Shown here piece after piece: positions 1-7,966 of a stretch of 35,238 nt of DNA; positions within the stretch are counted from its first letter, which is position 1, and each line of letters begins with the position of its first letter. The translations under genes and the position numbers were made by a program. Source of the stretch: an uncultured Clostridium sp. (lineage in GTDB: Bacteria > Bacillota > Clostridia > Clostridiales > Clostridiaceae); NCBI GenBank assembly GCA_902785295.1, contig CACZYK010000015.1, positions 1 through 35,238 on the forward strand. The letters run 5' to 3'. Below the pieces are notes generated by a model, which saw only the letters and a program-made list of their open reading frames with translations, was not told the DNA's origin and did no database searches.

Positions 1-323
1 ATAGGAACACAATCAGCAGTAAAAACTCCAATAGCAATATTTTTTAAATTTGTAATTATTGCATCTCCTTCACTTTCATTTATTTTGTCTATATTTTCTT
101 CATTTATTATAAGTATTTTATCAGAGTGAATTTGTTTTAAGTATGATACAGTCCTTACATTAAAATCTTTTTTTATACTCATAAGATTTTCTATGCCATC
201 ATCTGTATGTCTATTAAAGCTTCTATTTTCTTCTGCTGTTGAAAAAACAACTTTACTTCTTTCATTTTCTATTATTAAATAATCTTTTACCTTTTTAAAA
301 TCAGTTATATTTAACTTATTCAT
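1..323 (-). CDS. pgeF: PgeF/YlmD-type laccase-domain protein (partial, C-terminus outside window)
   Basis: This open frame begins at an ATG at 323 behind a strong AGGAGG-type site and runs off the left edge after about 107 codons. The visible protein starts MNKLNITDFKKVKDYLII and contains QIHSDK, GDAIIT and IGVFTADCVPI, which are hallmark segments of the YfiH/YlmD/PgeF (Cu-oxidase_4, laccase-domain) family. Family members are purine nucleoside phosphorylase/adenosine deaminase-like enzymes, and some are linked to peptidoglycan quality control. The metal-binding His of the HSD segment and the Cys of TADC are both present. In Bacillus, ylmD is also near the ftsZ/sigE/sigG/ylmC cluster, which supports the call. 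It lies downstream of nrdR but behind a terminator and has its own candidate promoter. The C-terminal half cannot be judged. Confidence 0.85.
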   Translation of the reverse strand, partial: MNKLNITDFKKVKDYLIIENERSKVVFSTAEENRSFNRHTDDGIENLMSIKKDFNVRTVSYLKQIHSDKILIINEENIDKINESEGDAIITNLKNIAIGVFTADCVP

Positions 324-447
324 TTATTCCTCCTATATTATTACACCACTATTTTAACATTTTACATTATCATAGTCTATTTTTACCATATAAATTAACT
401 TATCTTTAACTTTATTTTAAAAAATTTTAACTTTTTTCTTATATCAA

Positions 448-476
448 ATTTTATTGCAATCTTAGCAAATTGTAAA
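448..476 (-). promoter_or_regulatory. Candidate sigma-A promoter for pgeF
   Basis: On the minus strand TTTACA (471-476) and TAAAAT (448-453) are separated by 17 bp. It lies between the nrdR terminator and the pgeF start, leaving a leader of about 115 nt. In DNA this AT-rich a chance match is possible. Confidence 0.4.
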
Positions 477-570
477 TAATCATTCAAGTCATATAAATTT
501 TTTATTAAGCTTTATTATTAACTTGGCAAATTACCAATACCTTATAAAGTGATATAATTTCTTATACATT

Positions 571-625
571 AAAAAAGAGGTGAAATGCTAATTGGATAAT
601 TTTATAGCTTTCACCTTCTCTTTTA
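571..625 (-). terminator. Intrinsic terminator after nrdR
   Basis: The inverted repeat AAAAGAGAAGGTGAAAGCTA / TAGCATTTCACCTCTTTT encloses a loop of about 17 nt. On the minus strand it is followed by a run of T. The 5' arm begins at the nrdR stop codon. A run of T on the other side could make it bidirectional. Confidence 0.75.
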
Positions 626-1081
626 TTCTTGATTAGTCTTTAAATTTTCTATTTCCTCTAAAAATGTATCAATATCTTTAAATTGTCTATATACTGAAGC
701 AAATCTTACATAAGAAATTTCATCTAGTTCTTTTAGCTTCTTCATAACCATTTCACCAATATCTTTACTTTGAACTTCTGTTATCATTTTGTTAGAAATA
801 TCCCTTTCTATTTCATCTGCCAATTTTTCTATCTGACTTCTTGAAATTGGTCTTTTTTGACAAGCAATAATCAAGCCATTAACTATTTTATCTTTATTAA
901 AATTTTCTCTAGTTGAATCTTTCTTTATTACTTGAATAGGAATATTTTCTATTTTTTCATATGTTGTATATCTTTTGCCACAATTTAAACATTCTCTTCT
1001 TCTTCTAATTGTAGTATTATCGTCTGCTGACCTTGAATCAATAACCTTACTTTCTTCAAAAAAACAAAAAGGACATTTCAT
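623..1081 (-). CDS. nrdR: Transcriptional repressor NrdR
   Basis: NrdR represses ribonucleotide reductase operons by binding NrdR boxes, sensing ATP and dATP through an ATP-cone domain. The 152-residue length is typical. The N-terminal zinc ribbon is intact with Cys3, Cys6, Cys31 and Cys34 and the basic RRRREC segment. The ATP-cone follows from about residue 49 (QVIKKDSTRENFNKDKI) to about 140. The start ATG follows an AGAGGTGG-type ribosome site. It is the last gene before a strong terminator, downstream of the ylmC/sigG group, as in other clostridia. No nrd genes are in the window, so its targets are elsewhere. Confidence 0.96.
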   Translation of the reverse strand: MKCPFCFFEESKVIDSRSADDNTTIRRRRECLNCGKRYTTYEKIENIPIQVIKKDSTRENFNKDKIVNGLIIACQKRPISRSQIEKLADEIERDISNKMITEVQSKDIGEMVMKKLKELDEISYVRFASVYRQFKDIDTFLEEIENLKTNQE

Positions 1082-1149
1082 ATGTGTTCCACCTCTCTTA
1101 TTTTATAAACCTGATTTAAGCTTATTATACATACTTATGCGTATATTTT

Positions 1150-1419
1150 CTAGTGTGTACTTAAAATATTATTAATATCTTCTAGGTCTACAAGGAGTAC
1201 ATCAATGCCTATTTTAGAAATATTGTTCCATAATATTTCTATATCATCTCCTTTTGAAAACCATCCTTTTTCTTGTCCTTGAAGAATTATAGAAATTATT
1301 TTATTTTCACTACAATCTATTTTTATATCTTTTATAAAGCCAAGCTTTCTACCAGTATTAATATCAATTATTTCCATACTTCTCATAGCATTAATTGAAT
1401 GAAGCATCTCTTCTTCCAT
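1150..1419 (-). CDS. ylmC: YlmC/YmxH family PRC-barrel sporulation-associated protein
   Basis: This 89-residue protein is a single PRC-barrel-like domain (MEIIDINTGRKLGFIKDIKIDCSE region) of the YlmC/YmxH family. The family is conserved beside sigG in spore-formers, and its molecular role is not established. There is no signal peptide or membrane segment. It lies 49 nt downstream of sigG on the same strand with no obvious terminator between, so co-transcription is likely. This fits forespore-associated expression, which is an inference from position. A second PRC-barrel protein at 22830-23306 is unrelated in context. Confidence 0.85.
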   Translation of the reverse strand: MEEEMLHSINAMRSMEIIDINTGRKLGFIKDIKIDCSENKIISIILQGQEKGWFSKGDDIEILWNNISKIGIDVLLVDLEDINNILSTH

Positions 1420-1468
1420 ACTTATCCCACCTTTCTGTAAGAATAATATGAAGATTTAATGCTTTTTA

Positions 1469-2242
1469 TTACACATGGTTTTTCATATGTTTTAAAGCTA
1501 TTTTTTCAAGCCTTGATACTTGAGCCTGGGATATACCTATTTCATCTGCCACTTCCATTTGTGTTTTTCCATTAAAAAATCTTAAGTTTAATATTAGCTT
1601 TTCTCTACTGCTTAACTTTTTCATAGCTTCTTTTATTGATATATTTTCAAGCCAGCTTTCATCTGTATTTTTATTATCTTTTACTTGGTCCATAACATAA
1701 ATGGCATCTCCTCCATCATGGTAAATAGGCTCATACAATGATACTGGGTCTTGTATTGCATCTAATGCAAACACTACATCTTCTCTTGGAAGATTTAATT
1801 CTTTTGATATTTGAGATATTGTTGGTTCTTTATTATTATCTTTTATTAATTTATCTCTTACTAAAAGTGCTTTATAAGCTATGTCTCTTAATGATCTGCT
1901 TACTCTTATTGAATTATTATCTCTAAGATATCTTCTTATTTCTCCTATTATCATAGGTACTGCGTATGTAGAAAATTTTACATTTTGATTTAGGTCAAAG
2001 TTATCTATTGCTTTCATTAACCCTATGCATCCAACTTGAAATAAATCATCTACATTTTCTCCCCTATTATTAAATCTTTGTATTACACTTAAAACTAATC
2101 TTAGATTTCCTTTTATAAAAGAATCTCTTGCAACATTATTGCCTTGTTTAATTTGTAAAAGTAATTCTCTTTTTTCGCTTTCTTTCAAAACAGGAAGTTT
2201 TGAAGTATTTACTCCACAAATTTCAACCTTATTAATGATCAA
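1469..2242 (-). CDS. sigG: RNA polymerase sporulation sigma factor SigG
   Basis: Late forespore sigma factor. The N-terminal block NKVEICGVNTSKLPVL, region 2 (NLRLVLSVIQRFNNRGENVDDLFQVG; FSTYAVPMIIGEIRRYLRDN) and region 4.2 (GKTQMEVADEIGISQAQVSRLEK) are nearly identical to B. subtilis SigG. I place the start at the TTG at 2242, giving 257 residues. This start is 9 nt from the AAGGGG ribosome site (2252-2257) and gives exactly the B. subtilis N-terminal length before NKVEICG. The upstream ATG (2248) and TTG (2251) are only 3 and 0 nt from that site. The gene follows sigE in the same direction by about 80 nt. The leader holds a hairpin covering the ribosome site and a sigma-F-like promoter (see findings). 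Confidence 0.97.
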   Translation of the reverse strand: MIINKVEICGVNTSKLPVLKESEKRELLLQIKQGNNVARDSFIKGNLRLVLSVIQRFNNRGENVDDLFQVGCIGLMKAIDNFDLNQNVKFSTYAVPMIIGEIRRYLRDNNSIRVSRSLRDIAYKALLVRDKLIKDNNKEPTISQISKELNLPREDVVFALDAIQDPVSLYEPIYHDGGDAIYVMDQVKDNKNTDESWLENISIKEAMKKLSSREKLILNLRFFNGKTQMEVADEIGISQAQVSRLEKIALKHMKNHV

Positions 2243-2251
2243 AATCATCAA

Positions 2252-2299
2252 CCCCTTCGGAAGTAATTACAAAATTCATTTAATATTATTTCCGAAGAG
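2252..2299 (-). promoter_or_regulatory. Leader hairpin sequestering the sigG ribosome-binding site
   Basis: On the minus strand CTCTTCGGAA (2290-2299) pairs with TTCCGAAGGG (2253-2262), a 10-bp stem with one G-U pair and a loop of 27 nt. The 3' arm contains the only good ribosome site for sigG (AAGGGG, 2252-2257). The stem would occlude translation initiation in any mRNA carrying both arms. Confidence 0.65.
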
Positions 2300-2313
2300 T
2301 TATACTTTTATAC
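2285..2313 (-). promoter_or_regulatory. Candidate sigma-F promoter for sigG
   Basis: GTATA (2309-2313) and GGAAATAAT (2285-2293) are 15 bp apart on the minus strand. They match the B. subtilis sigma-F pattern GYATA and GGnnAnAnT at all defined positions. The predicted start near 2278 lies between the two hairpin arms, so this transcript would lack the 5' arm. Confidence 0.5.
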
Positions 2314-2323
2314 TAGAGACAAG

Positions 2324-3031
2324 TTATGTCATTTTAGTAATTTCTTTTTTTAATCTATTAATTATTTTCTTTTCTAATCTAGAAATGTAAGATTGTGATA
2401 TTCCTAAAATGTCTGCAACTTCCTTTTGAGTTTTTTCTCTATTTCCATCAAGTCCAAATCTAAGCTGTATAATTTCCTTTTCTCTATCATTTAAACTTTT
2501 TAATGCTGTAAATAATAACTGCTTATCCACTTCATCTTCTATAAGATTATATACTGTATCATTTTCAGTTCCTAATATATCAGATAATAAAAGTTCATTT
2601 CCATCCCAATCTATATTTAAAGGCTCATAAAAAGAAATTTCTGCTTTAATTTTGCTATTTCTTCTTAAATACATTAAGATTTCATTTTCAATACAACGAG
2701 AAGCATAGGTTGCTAATTTTATTTTTTTTTCAGGTTTAAAAGTATTTACTGCTTTTATAAGTCCTATTGTTCCAACAGAAACTAAATCTTCAATATATAC
2801 TCCTGTATTTTCAAATTTTCTTGCTATATAAACTACTAACCTCAAATTTCTTTCTATTAAAACACTTCTTATATCTTCATTTCCATTGAGCAATTCTAAA
2901 AGAAGCTTTTCCTCCTCTTCCTTAGATAAAGGGGGAGGTAAAACATCATTGCCACCTACATAATGAAGACTATTTCCTTGTATCTTTAACCTTTCCATTA
3001 ATTTATTTAAAATAAGTCCTAAGTTTAACAT
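2324..3031 (-). CDS. sigE: Pro-sigma-E, mother-cell sporulation sigma factor
   Basis: Early mother-cell sigma factor made as an inactive precursor. The first ~23 residues ([20 protein letters not shown]) form the hydrophobic/amphipathic pro-sequence, removed by SpoIIGA. The mature protein begins around [19 protein letters not shown], which aligns with YYIGGSEALPPPLSK of B. subtilis. Region 2 ([53 protein letters not shown]) and region 4 ([23 protein letters not shown]) are intact. It is 235 residues long, with ribosome site AGGAGGG 8 nt before ATG. It lies 15 nt behind spoIIGA, so protease and substrate are co-expressed. Confidence 0.97.
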   Translation of the reverse strand: MLNLGLILNKLMERLKIQGNSLHYVGGNDVLPPPLSKEEEEKLLLELLNGNEDIRSVLIERNLRLVVYIARKFENTGVYIEDLVSVGTIGLIKAVNTFKPEKKIKLATYASRCIENEILMYLRRNSKIKAEISFYEPLNIDWDGNELLLSDILGTENDTVYNLIEDEVDKQLLFTALKSLNDREKEIIQLRFGLDGNREKTQKEVADILGISQSYISRLEKKIINRLKKEITKMT

Positions 3032-3046
3032 AATTTTACCCTCCTT

Positions 3047-3850
3047 TTAAATAACACCTCTTGAAAGTAATGCATTAAAATCTCTCTCTTTACTAAGTAA
3101 TTCTTTACATGGACATATAATGGCATTGATTTCTCTCCATATTCCTCCTTCTTCTCTTATCCTTACTTGTTTTCCTAAAAAACCTTTAAGTTTTCCTGCA
3201 TAACCTATTGCTTTATATGGAATGTAATAAGCTTCCTTTTCATTTAAATTAGCTATAAAATTTTCTTCTACAATAATACATGGAAAGTTTGTTATAGGCT
3301 CTCTAAGTTCATTTCCTGTGTCTAGAAAACCTTTAATCATATACTTTGAATCACCAATAAAAAATTCTATATCATAAGTAAAATTTTTTATTAAAGTTCT
3401 TTCCTTTATATATTCAATAATTCTACTAAAAGATATATATATTATCATTAAAGAAATAAGTAAACCTTTAATTGAATAATCGTTTATTTCATACCCCCTA
3501 GAAATTCCTTTGAAACTTCTACTAACAGAAAACATTATACATAAACCACTCAAAGAAAAAGCTCCTAACAAATATATTAAAGCTGCTTTTAACTTAAAAA
3601 GAAAATTAGTGTTCTTAAATGAAATATTTATAATTTCATAAACAACAACTATCTGACAAGGTATTACTGCAAAGATTCTTAAATTTTTAAAAACCATGAC
3701 TAATGTATATAATGCCCCTAATATCCCTCCTAAAAATTCTCTTTTTAATGTGATTTTTTTTCTTAAAATCTTGGAAGTAACCTTAAGTAAAAAGATATCT
3801 ACAATGAAATTTTCTAAAAGAATTACATCTAAATAAATTTCCATTTGCAT
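3047..3850 (-). CDS. spoIIGA: Sigma-E processing peptidase SpoIIGA
   Basis: Membrane aspartic protease that cleaves pro-sigma-E after a forespore signal (SpoIIR in known systems). The N-terminal ~145 residues contain five hydrophobic segments. The cytosolic domain follows, with the catalytic GFLDTGNELREP motif (Asp177-Thr178-Gly179). The length of 267 residues is somewhat below the ~309 of B. subtilis, mainly in the C-terminal part. It begins the spoIIGA-sigE(-sigG) transcription unit, behind a candidate promoter with an unusually long spacer. Confidence 0.95.
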   Translation of the reverse strand: MQMEIYLDVILLENFIVDIFLLKVTSKILRKKITLKREFLGGILGALYTLVMVFKNLRIFAVIPCQIVVVYEIINISFKNTNFLFKLKAALIYLLGAFSLSGLCIMFSVSRSFKGISRGYEINDYSIKGLLISLMIIYISFSRIIEYIKERTLIKNFTYDIEFFIGDSKYMIKGFLDTGNELREPITNFPCIIVEENFIANLNEKEAYYIPYKAIGYAGKLKGFLGKQVRIREEGGIWREINAIICPCKELLSKERDFNALLSRGVI

Positions 3851-3867
3851 CTCTCCCTTTAAAGATA

Positions 3868-3900
3868 ATTATACTTGTTTTAATTTCAAAATTTTGTCAT
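3868..3900 (-). promoter_or_regulatory. Candidate Spo0A-activated promoter of spoIIGA-sigE
   Basis: On the minus strand ATGACA (3895-3900) and TATAAT (3868-3873) are separated by 21 bp. B. subtilis spoIIG is known for a sigma-A promoter with a 22-bp spacer activated by Spo0A. The opposite strand reads TTTTGTCA over the -35, which contains the TGTC core of a 0A box. Confidence 0.45.
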
Positions 3901-4071
3901 TTTATTATTTAAAAGATTTATTTTTAAAAGCTCATATTTTACATATTTTTACAGTAGATTGCATTTTTATTTCCTCTTTTCTATTATCAAAGTTATTAAC
4001 AAATATAAGTTTTCATTATTAGTTCCCAAAATATTAGAAATATTCAGAAAAATATCAAATCAATAAAAAAA

Positions 4072-4130
4072 GTGCGAAATTATTATTTTTATAAAACCAA
4101 TTTCTTGATTCTAAAAAAATAACTTCACAC
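4072..4130 (-). repeat. Degenerate copy of the large-hairpin repeat
   Basis: The left arm GTGCGAAATTATTATTTTT (4072-4090) pairs imperfectly with AAAAAAATAACTTCACAC (4113-4130). Flanks AATAAAAA on the left and CTTAAACTA on the right resemble those of the two copies at 34510-34581 and 34608-34673. On the minus strand the hairpin is followed by a T-tract. Confidence 0.55.
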
Positions 4131-4183
4131 CTTAAACTATTTTTTATAACAAAAATTTATTAAATTAATTTTCTAAATAACAT

Positions 4184-4216
4184 AAAAAAGACCAATTTAA
4201 AAATTGATCTTTTTTA
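4184..4216 (-). terminator. Intrinsic terminator after ftsZ
   Basis: On the minus strand AAAAAAGATCAATTT pairs with AAATTGGTCTTTTTT (one G-U) around a very short loop and ends in a T run, 10 nt past the ftsZ stop codon. Confidence 0.85.
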
Positions 4217-4225
4217 TTAAAAATA

Positions 4226-5365
4226 TTAATTTCTTCTAGATCTTCTTAAGAAAGCTGGTATATCTATGCCATCTTCTTCCTCTTCTTTAGGCATTTCTTT
4301 AACAACTTCCTCATGCTTTGGTTCTACTACTGGCTTTTGATGTTCTTCTGTTATTGTATGTTTTTTAGGTCTTTCTATGGTTCTTCCTAAATCAGAAGGT
4401 TTTTCAGAATCCTCAAGTTCAAAACCTGTTGCTATAACAGTTATTCTTATTTCATCTTTTAGGTTTTCATCTATTACCGCACCAAATATTATGTTTGCAT
4501 CTGGATCAGCAGATTCTCTTACAACATCTGCAGCTTCATATACTTCTAAAGCTCCTAAATCTGCTCCTCCGGTAAAGTTTAATATAACTCCAGTAGCTCC
4601 ATCTATAGAAGTTTCTAATAATGGTGAAGAAATAGCTTGAGTTACTGCATCAGAAGCTCTTGTATCTCCTTTACCATATCCTACTCCCATATGTGCTAAA
4701 CCTTTATCTAACATAACTGCTTTTATATCAGCAAAGTCAGCATTAACTACCCCTGGTATTGTAATAAGGTCTGATATTGCCTGTACACCTTGTCTTAATA
4801 CATCATCTGCTAGCTTAAATGAATCTAAAAGAGTAGTCTTTTTATCTGCCATTGATAATAATCTTTCATTTGGTATTATTACTAAAGTATCTACTTTTTC
4901 TTTTAAATTAGCTATACCTATTTCAGCATATCTCATTCTTCTTTTACCTTCAAATGGGAACGGTTTTGTTACTACACCAACTGTTAAAATTTCTAAAGAT
5001 TTAGCAATTTCAGCAACAACTGGTGCTGCTCCAGTTCCTGTTCCGCCTCCCATTCCAGCAGTAATAAAGACCATATTTGCACCCTTTATTGCAGCTGTAA
5101 TCTCTTCTCTACTTTCTTCTGCAGCCTTTTGTCCAATTTCTGGATTAGCTCCTGCTCCAAGTCCTTTAGTTAATTTTTCTCCTATTTGAATTTTTTGATC
5201 CGCATGTGAAAGCATCAAGGCTTGTTTATCTGTATTTATAGCAATAAATTCAACATTTTTTAACCCTTCTACTATCATTCTATTAACGGCATTGCTTCCA
5301 CCGCCGCCACATCCTATAACCTTTATGTTAGTTAATTCTTGCATATCAACTTCAAAATCTAACAA
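4226..5365 (-). CDS. ftsZ: Cell division GTPase FtsZ
   Basis: Tubulin-like GTPase that forms the Z-ring. The nucleotide-binding signature GGGTGTG is at residues 106-112. The T7 synergy loop ([11 protein letters not shown]) lies near 205-215. The C-terminal domain is followed by a charged linker of about 50 residues and the conserved tail [14 protein letters not shown], which docks FtsA/SepF. The length of 379 is normal. It sits 13 nt behind ftsA in the same unit and is followed by a strong terminator. In spore-formers FtsZ is also needed for the polar septum, which fits its place next to the spoIIGA operon. Confidence 0.98.
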   Translation of the reverse strand: MLDFEVDMQELTNIKVIGCGGGGSNAVNRMIVEGLKNVEFIAINTDKQALMLSHADQKIQIGEKLTKGLGAGANPEIGQKAAEESREEITAAIKGANMVFITAGMGGGTGTGAAPVVAEIAKSLEILTVGVVTKPFPFEGKRRMRYAEIGIANLKEKVDTLVIIPNERLLSMADKKTTLLDSFKLADDVLRQGVQAISDLITIPGVVNADFADIKAVMLDKGLAHMGVGYGKGDTRASDAVTQAISSPLLETSIDGATGVILNFTGGADLGALEVYEAADVVRESADPDANIIFGAVIDENLKDEIRITVIATGFELEDSEKPSDLGRTIERPKKHTITEEHQKPVVEPKHEEVVKEMPKEEEEDGIDIPAFLRRSRRN

Positions 5366-5378
5366 AATAACTCCTCCT

Positions 5379-6644
5379 TCAATCCTTTCCCATTAGGAAT
5401 TTTTTTATTTTTTGAATAAATCCCCTTGGTTCCTCTTCTTCATATTCATCATTAATTTCTTCAACATAATTATTATTATATTCTTCTTTAGATTTTTCTA
5501 TTTCTATTTTGTCTTCATCAATTAAACTTAATCTATCATATACTTCTTTAACATCTGCTAAAGAAGAAATATCTGCTAAGCTTTTCATACCGAGTTCTGC
5601 CTTAGTTACAACTTTGCACTTTTTTTCAATATTATTGTTTACAATTGAAGTAATATTTTCATAGTTAACTAGCCCATCTCCATAGATAATTATACTACAA
5701 ATTCCTTCATAAAAGGAAGTCTTTTTTATTTCTAAGTTAATATATTTTATAATTTCTTCTAGTCTAGCTTGTATTACCTCATAAAATAATTCTTTTGAAA
5801 CCTTTGTACTTCCAACTTCTATTATATCATCTGTAGTAGTATCATTATACATGCTTTCATAATTTTTACTATAAATATTTTTCAAATTTTCTGCTTCTAC
5901 TAATGAATACTTTCCACAAATAGAAAGATCCTTAGTAATATTTTCTCCACCTAATGGTACTGAAGATATGTATTTAAGTATTCCATTATTAAAAACAGCT
6001 ATATCTGTTATCTCTGCTCCTACGTCTATAATAGCATGAGTGCCTATAGATTTATTATCATATAAGAATATATTCTTTCCACTTATAATATTTACTATAA
6101 AGCCATTAAACTCATAGCCAGCTTCTTCAACTATTTTTCTATATTTATCCAATTCATTTTTAAGACCTAAAACAAATGTTATATTTACTTTCAAATTATT
6201 TCCTAAAGAATCCTCTATATCTTCATCTATTATTCTTCCATCTAATGTGTAAAAATTAACTAATGTATCTACGATTTCTTCTCCTTCTGCTAATGAAAGC
6301 TTTTCTTTTGCATCCTCAATAACATTCTTTTTATCTTCTTCTCTTACACTACCATTTTTAAGATGAATTTCTCCATCGCCTTCAGTAGTTCTAAGGTTTT
6401 TAGATGATATTCCTGCATATATTCCTTCTACCTTTTCACCAGAGAGCCATTCTAATTTTTTTAATACTTCTCCTAATGAATCTTTACAGATATTCACATC
6501 TTCAACTATCCCTTTTTTTATTCCTCCTTTGGATGGAACATTTTGGCTGGCAATTATCTCTACTTCTGTTCCTGTCCTTTTTCCTAAGGAGGCCGAAAGC
6601 TTTTTACTTCCAAAATCAACCACAGTTATTAATATATCTTGCAT
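5379..6644 (-). CDS. ftsA: Cell division protein FtsA
   Basis: Actin-like protein that anchors FtsZ filaments to the membrane. It has the N-terminal phosphate-1 segment ([11 protein letters not shown]), an SHS2/1C-like region with [14 protein letters not shown], the phosphate-2 segment [15 protein letters not shown] and the adenosine segment SIIIYGDGL. An acidic linker ([12 protein letters not shown]) leads to a basic amphipathic C-terminal helix, [14 protein letters not shown], the usual membrane-targeting sequence. It is more divergent than FtsZ. The start is uncertain. ATG at 6644 matches the family N-terminus, but the AGGAG site is 14 nt away. GTG at 6659 directly abuts that site. Co-transcribed with ftsZ. 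Confidence 0.9.
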   Translation of the reverse strand: MQDILITVVDFGSKKLSASLGKRTGTEVEIIASQNVPSKGGIKKGIVEDVNICKDSLGEVLKKLEWLSGEKVEGIYAGISSKNLRTTEGDGEIHLKNGSVREEDKKNVIEDAKEKLSLAEGEEIVDTLVNFYTLDGRIIDEDIEDSLGNNLKVNITFVLGLKNELDKYRKIVEEAGYEFNGFIVNIISGKNIFLYDNKSIGTHAIIDVGAEITDIAVFNNGILKYISSVPLGGENITKDLSICGKYSLVEAENLKNIYSKNYESMYNDTTTDDIIEVGSTKVSKELFYEVIQARLEEIIKYINLEIKKTSFYEGICSIIIYGDGLVNYENITSIVNNNIEKKCKVVTKAELGMKSLADISSLADVKEVYDRLSLIDEDKIEIEKSKEEYNNNYVEEINDEYEEEEPRGFIQKIKKFLMGKD

Positions 6645-6687
6645 CTCTTTCGTCTTCACTCCTCATTACTCTATTTTCATAACAATA

Positions 6688-6717
6688 AAAGAGAAATGCT
6701 TTTACATCTCTCCTTTA
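6688..6717 (-). terminator. Probable intrinsic terminator between pilT and ftsA
   Basis: On the minus strand AAAGGAGAGATG pairs with CATTTCTCTTTT (two G-U pairs) around a 6-nt loop, ending in TTTTATT. If active, ftsA-ftsZ would need read-through or their own promoter close to the hairpin. Confidence 0.5.
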
Positions 6718-6764
6718 TTATACTTCCTTTTTATAGCTTTAAGCTACAATTTTATGATATTTTT

Positions 6765-7823
6765 TTACACAATCATCATTCTTTTTAGTACTTCTTTATC
6801 TACAGCATATTGTAATGCTGTTTCCTTACTAATCTTTCTTTGTTTATATAAATCAGCTAATGCCATATCCATTGTCTTCATTCCATACTTAGCACCAGTT
6901 TGAATTGAAGACATAATTTGATGACTCTTGCCTTCTCTTATAAGATTTTGTATTGCAGGTGTAATTGTCATTATCTCAAGTGCTGCAACTCTTCCCTTTT
7001 TATCAGTTGTAGGCATTAATTGTTGAGATATTATCCCTTGTAAAACACCAGCTAACTGTACTCTTATTTGTTGTTGCTGATGAGGTGGGAATACATCAAT
7101 AACTCTATCAACTGTTTTATCTGCACCAATAGTGTGAAGAGTTGAGAATACTAAGTGACCAGTTTCTGCCGCTGTAAGTGCTATTTGTATAGTTTCAAAG
7201 TCTCTCATTTCTCCTATTAGAATAACGTCTGGGTCTTCTCTTAAAATCGCTCTTAAGGCATTATTAAAGCTTTCAGTATCATTTCCAACTTCTCTTTGGT
7301 TTACTATTGATTTTTTGTGTTGATGCAAATATTCTATTGGGTCCTCAAGAGTTATAATATGTTCACTTCTGTTTGAATTTATTTCATCTATCATAGCTGC
7401 AAGAGTTGTAGACTTACCACTACCAGTTGGTCCTGTAACAAGTACAAGTCCTCTTCTCTTTTTAGTTAAATCCTTTAATACTGAAGGATGTCTTAATCCA
7501 TCTAATGTTGGTACCCCTTCAGTAATCAATCTTAATGCAATTGCATGAGTTCCTCTGTCTTTGTAAAGGTTAACTCTAAATCTAGCAACTCCTTCTATTG
7601 CATATGCTATATCATATTCACCTATTTCACAATATTCTTTAAACTTAGTTGCCCCAAGAATTTCCTTAGCAAAATTTTCAGTATCTAATGGGGTCAACGC
7701 CTCTTCTCCTAATGGTGTTAATTGACCATGTAATCTTACCATAGGTGGTAAACCTACTGTGATATGAACGTCTGATCCTGATAGTTCATTTGTTTTTGTT
7801 AATAATTCATTTAATACGTACAT
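6765..7823 (-). CDS. pilT: Type IV pilus retraction ATPase PilT
   Basis: Hexameric secretion-superfamily ATPase that depolymerises type IV pili, powering twitching and gliding. It shows the PAS-like N-terminal domain, Walker A GPTGSGKST at about residue 131-139, the Asp box EDPIEYLH, Walker B DPDVILIGEMRD and the His box STLHT. The C-terminal AIRNLIRE-type helix is represented by AIQNLIREGKSHQI. The length of about 352 is typical. The start is ATG at 7823, 7 nt from AGGAGG, rather than the adjacent GTG. No other pilus genes are in the window. A pilT copy beside ftsA-ftsZ is known from C. perfringens, where gliding depends on type IV pili. Confidence 0.96.
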   Translation of the reverse strand: MYVLNELLTKTNELSGSDVHITVGLPPMVRLHGQLTPLGEEALTPLDTENFAKEILGATKFKEYCEIGEYDIAYAIEGVARFRVNLYKDRGTHAIALRLITEGVPTLDGLRHPSVLKDLTKKRRGLVLVTGPTGSGKSTTLAAMIDEINSNRSEHIITLEDPIEYLHQHKKSIVNQREVGNDTESFNNALRAILREDPDVILIGEMRDFETIQIALTAAETGHLVFSTLHTIGADKTVDRVIDVFPPHQQQQIRVQLAGVLQGIISQQLMPTTDKKGRVAALEIMTITPAIQNLIREGKSHQIMSSIQTGAKYGMKTMDMALADLYKQRKISKETALQYAVDKEVLKRMMIV

Positions 7824-7966
7824 CACTTTTCCTCCTAAATTTTTATATAAAGCTAATGTATTCCTTTACTTATATTTATAAAAAAATAATTCCTTGTTTT
7901 TCATTTTATCACATTTGATATTACAATTCTATACATAATATGCTTTATTTATTAAATACTTTTAAT

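Larger units (their letters stand above)
3851..4225. other. 375-bp intergenic region between ftsZ and spoIIGA
   Basis: No coding frame with a ribosome site is visible. From the ftsZ side it holds the ftsZ terminator (4184-4216), a second large hairpin of the repeat family described separately (4072-4130), an AT-rich stretch, and the spoIIGA promoter candidate (3868-3900). Confidence 0.7.

Noticed and set aside
975-1175. Plus-strand open frame across nrdR
   Set aside because: It is antisense to a well-conserved gene, has no ribosome site and encodes a low-complexity hydrophobic product.
4072-4130. Main terminator of ftsZ
   Set aside because: A better short terminator lies directly after ftsZ at 4184-4216; this hairpin is about 55 nt farther downstream and matches the repeat family.
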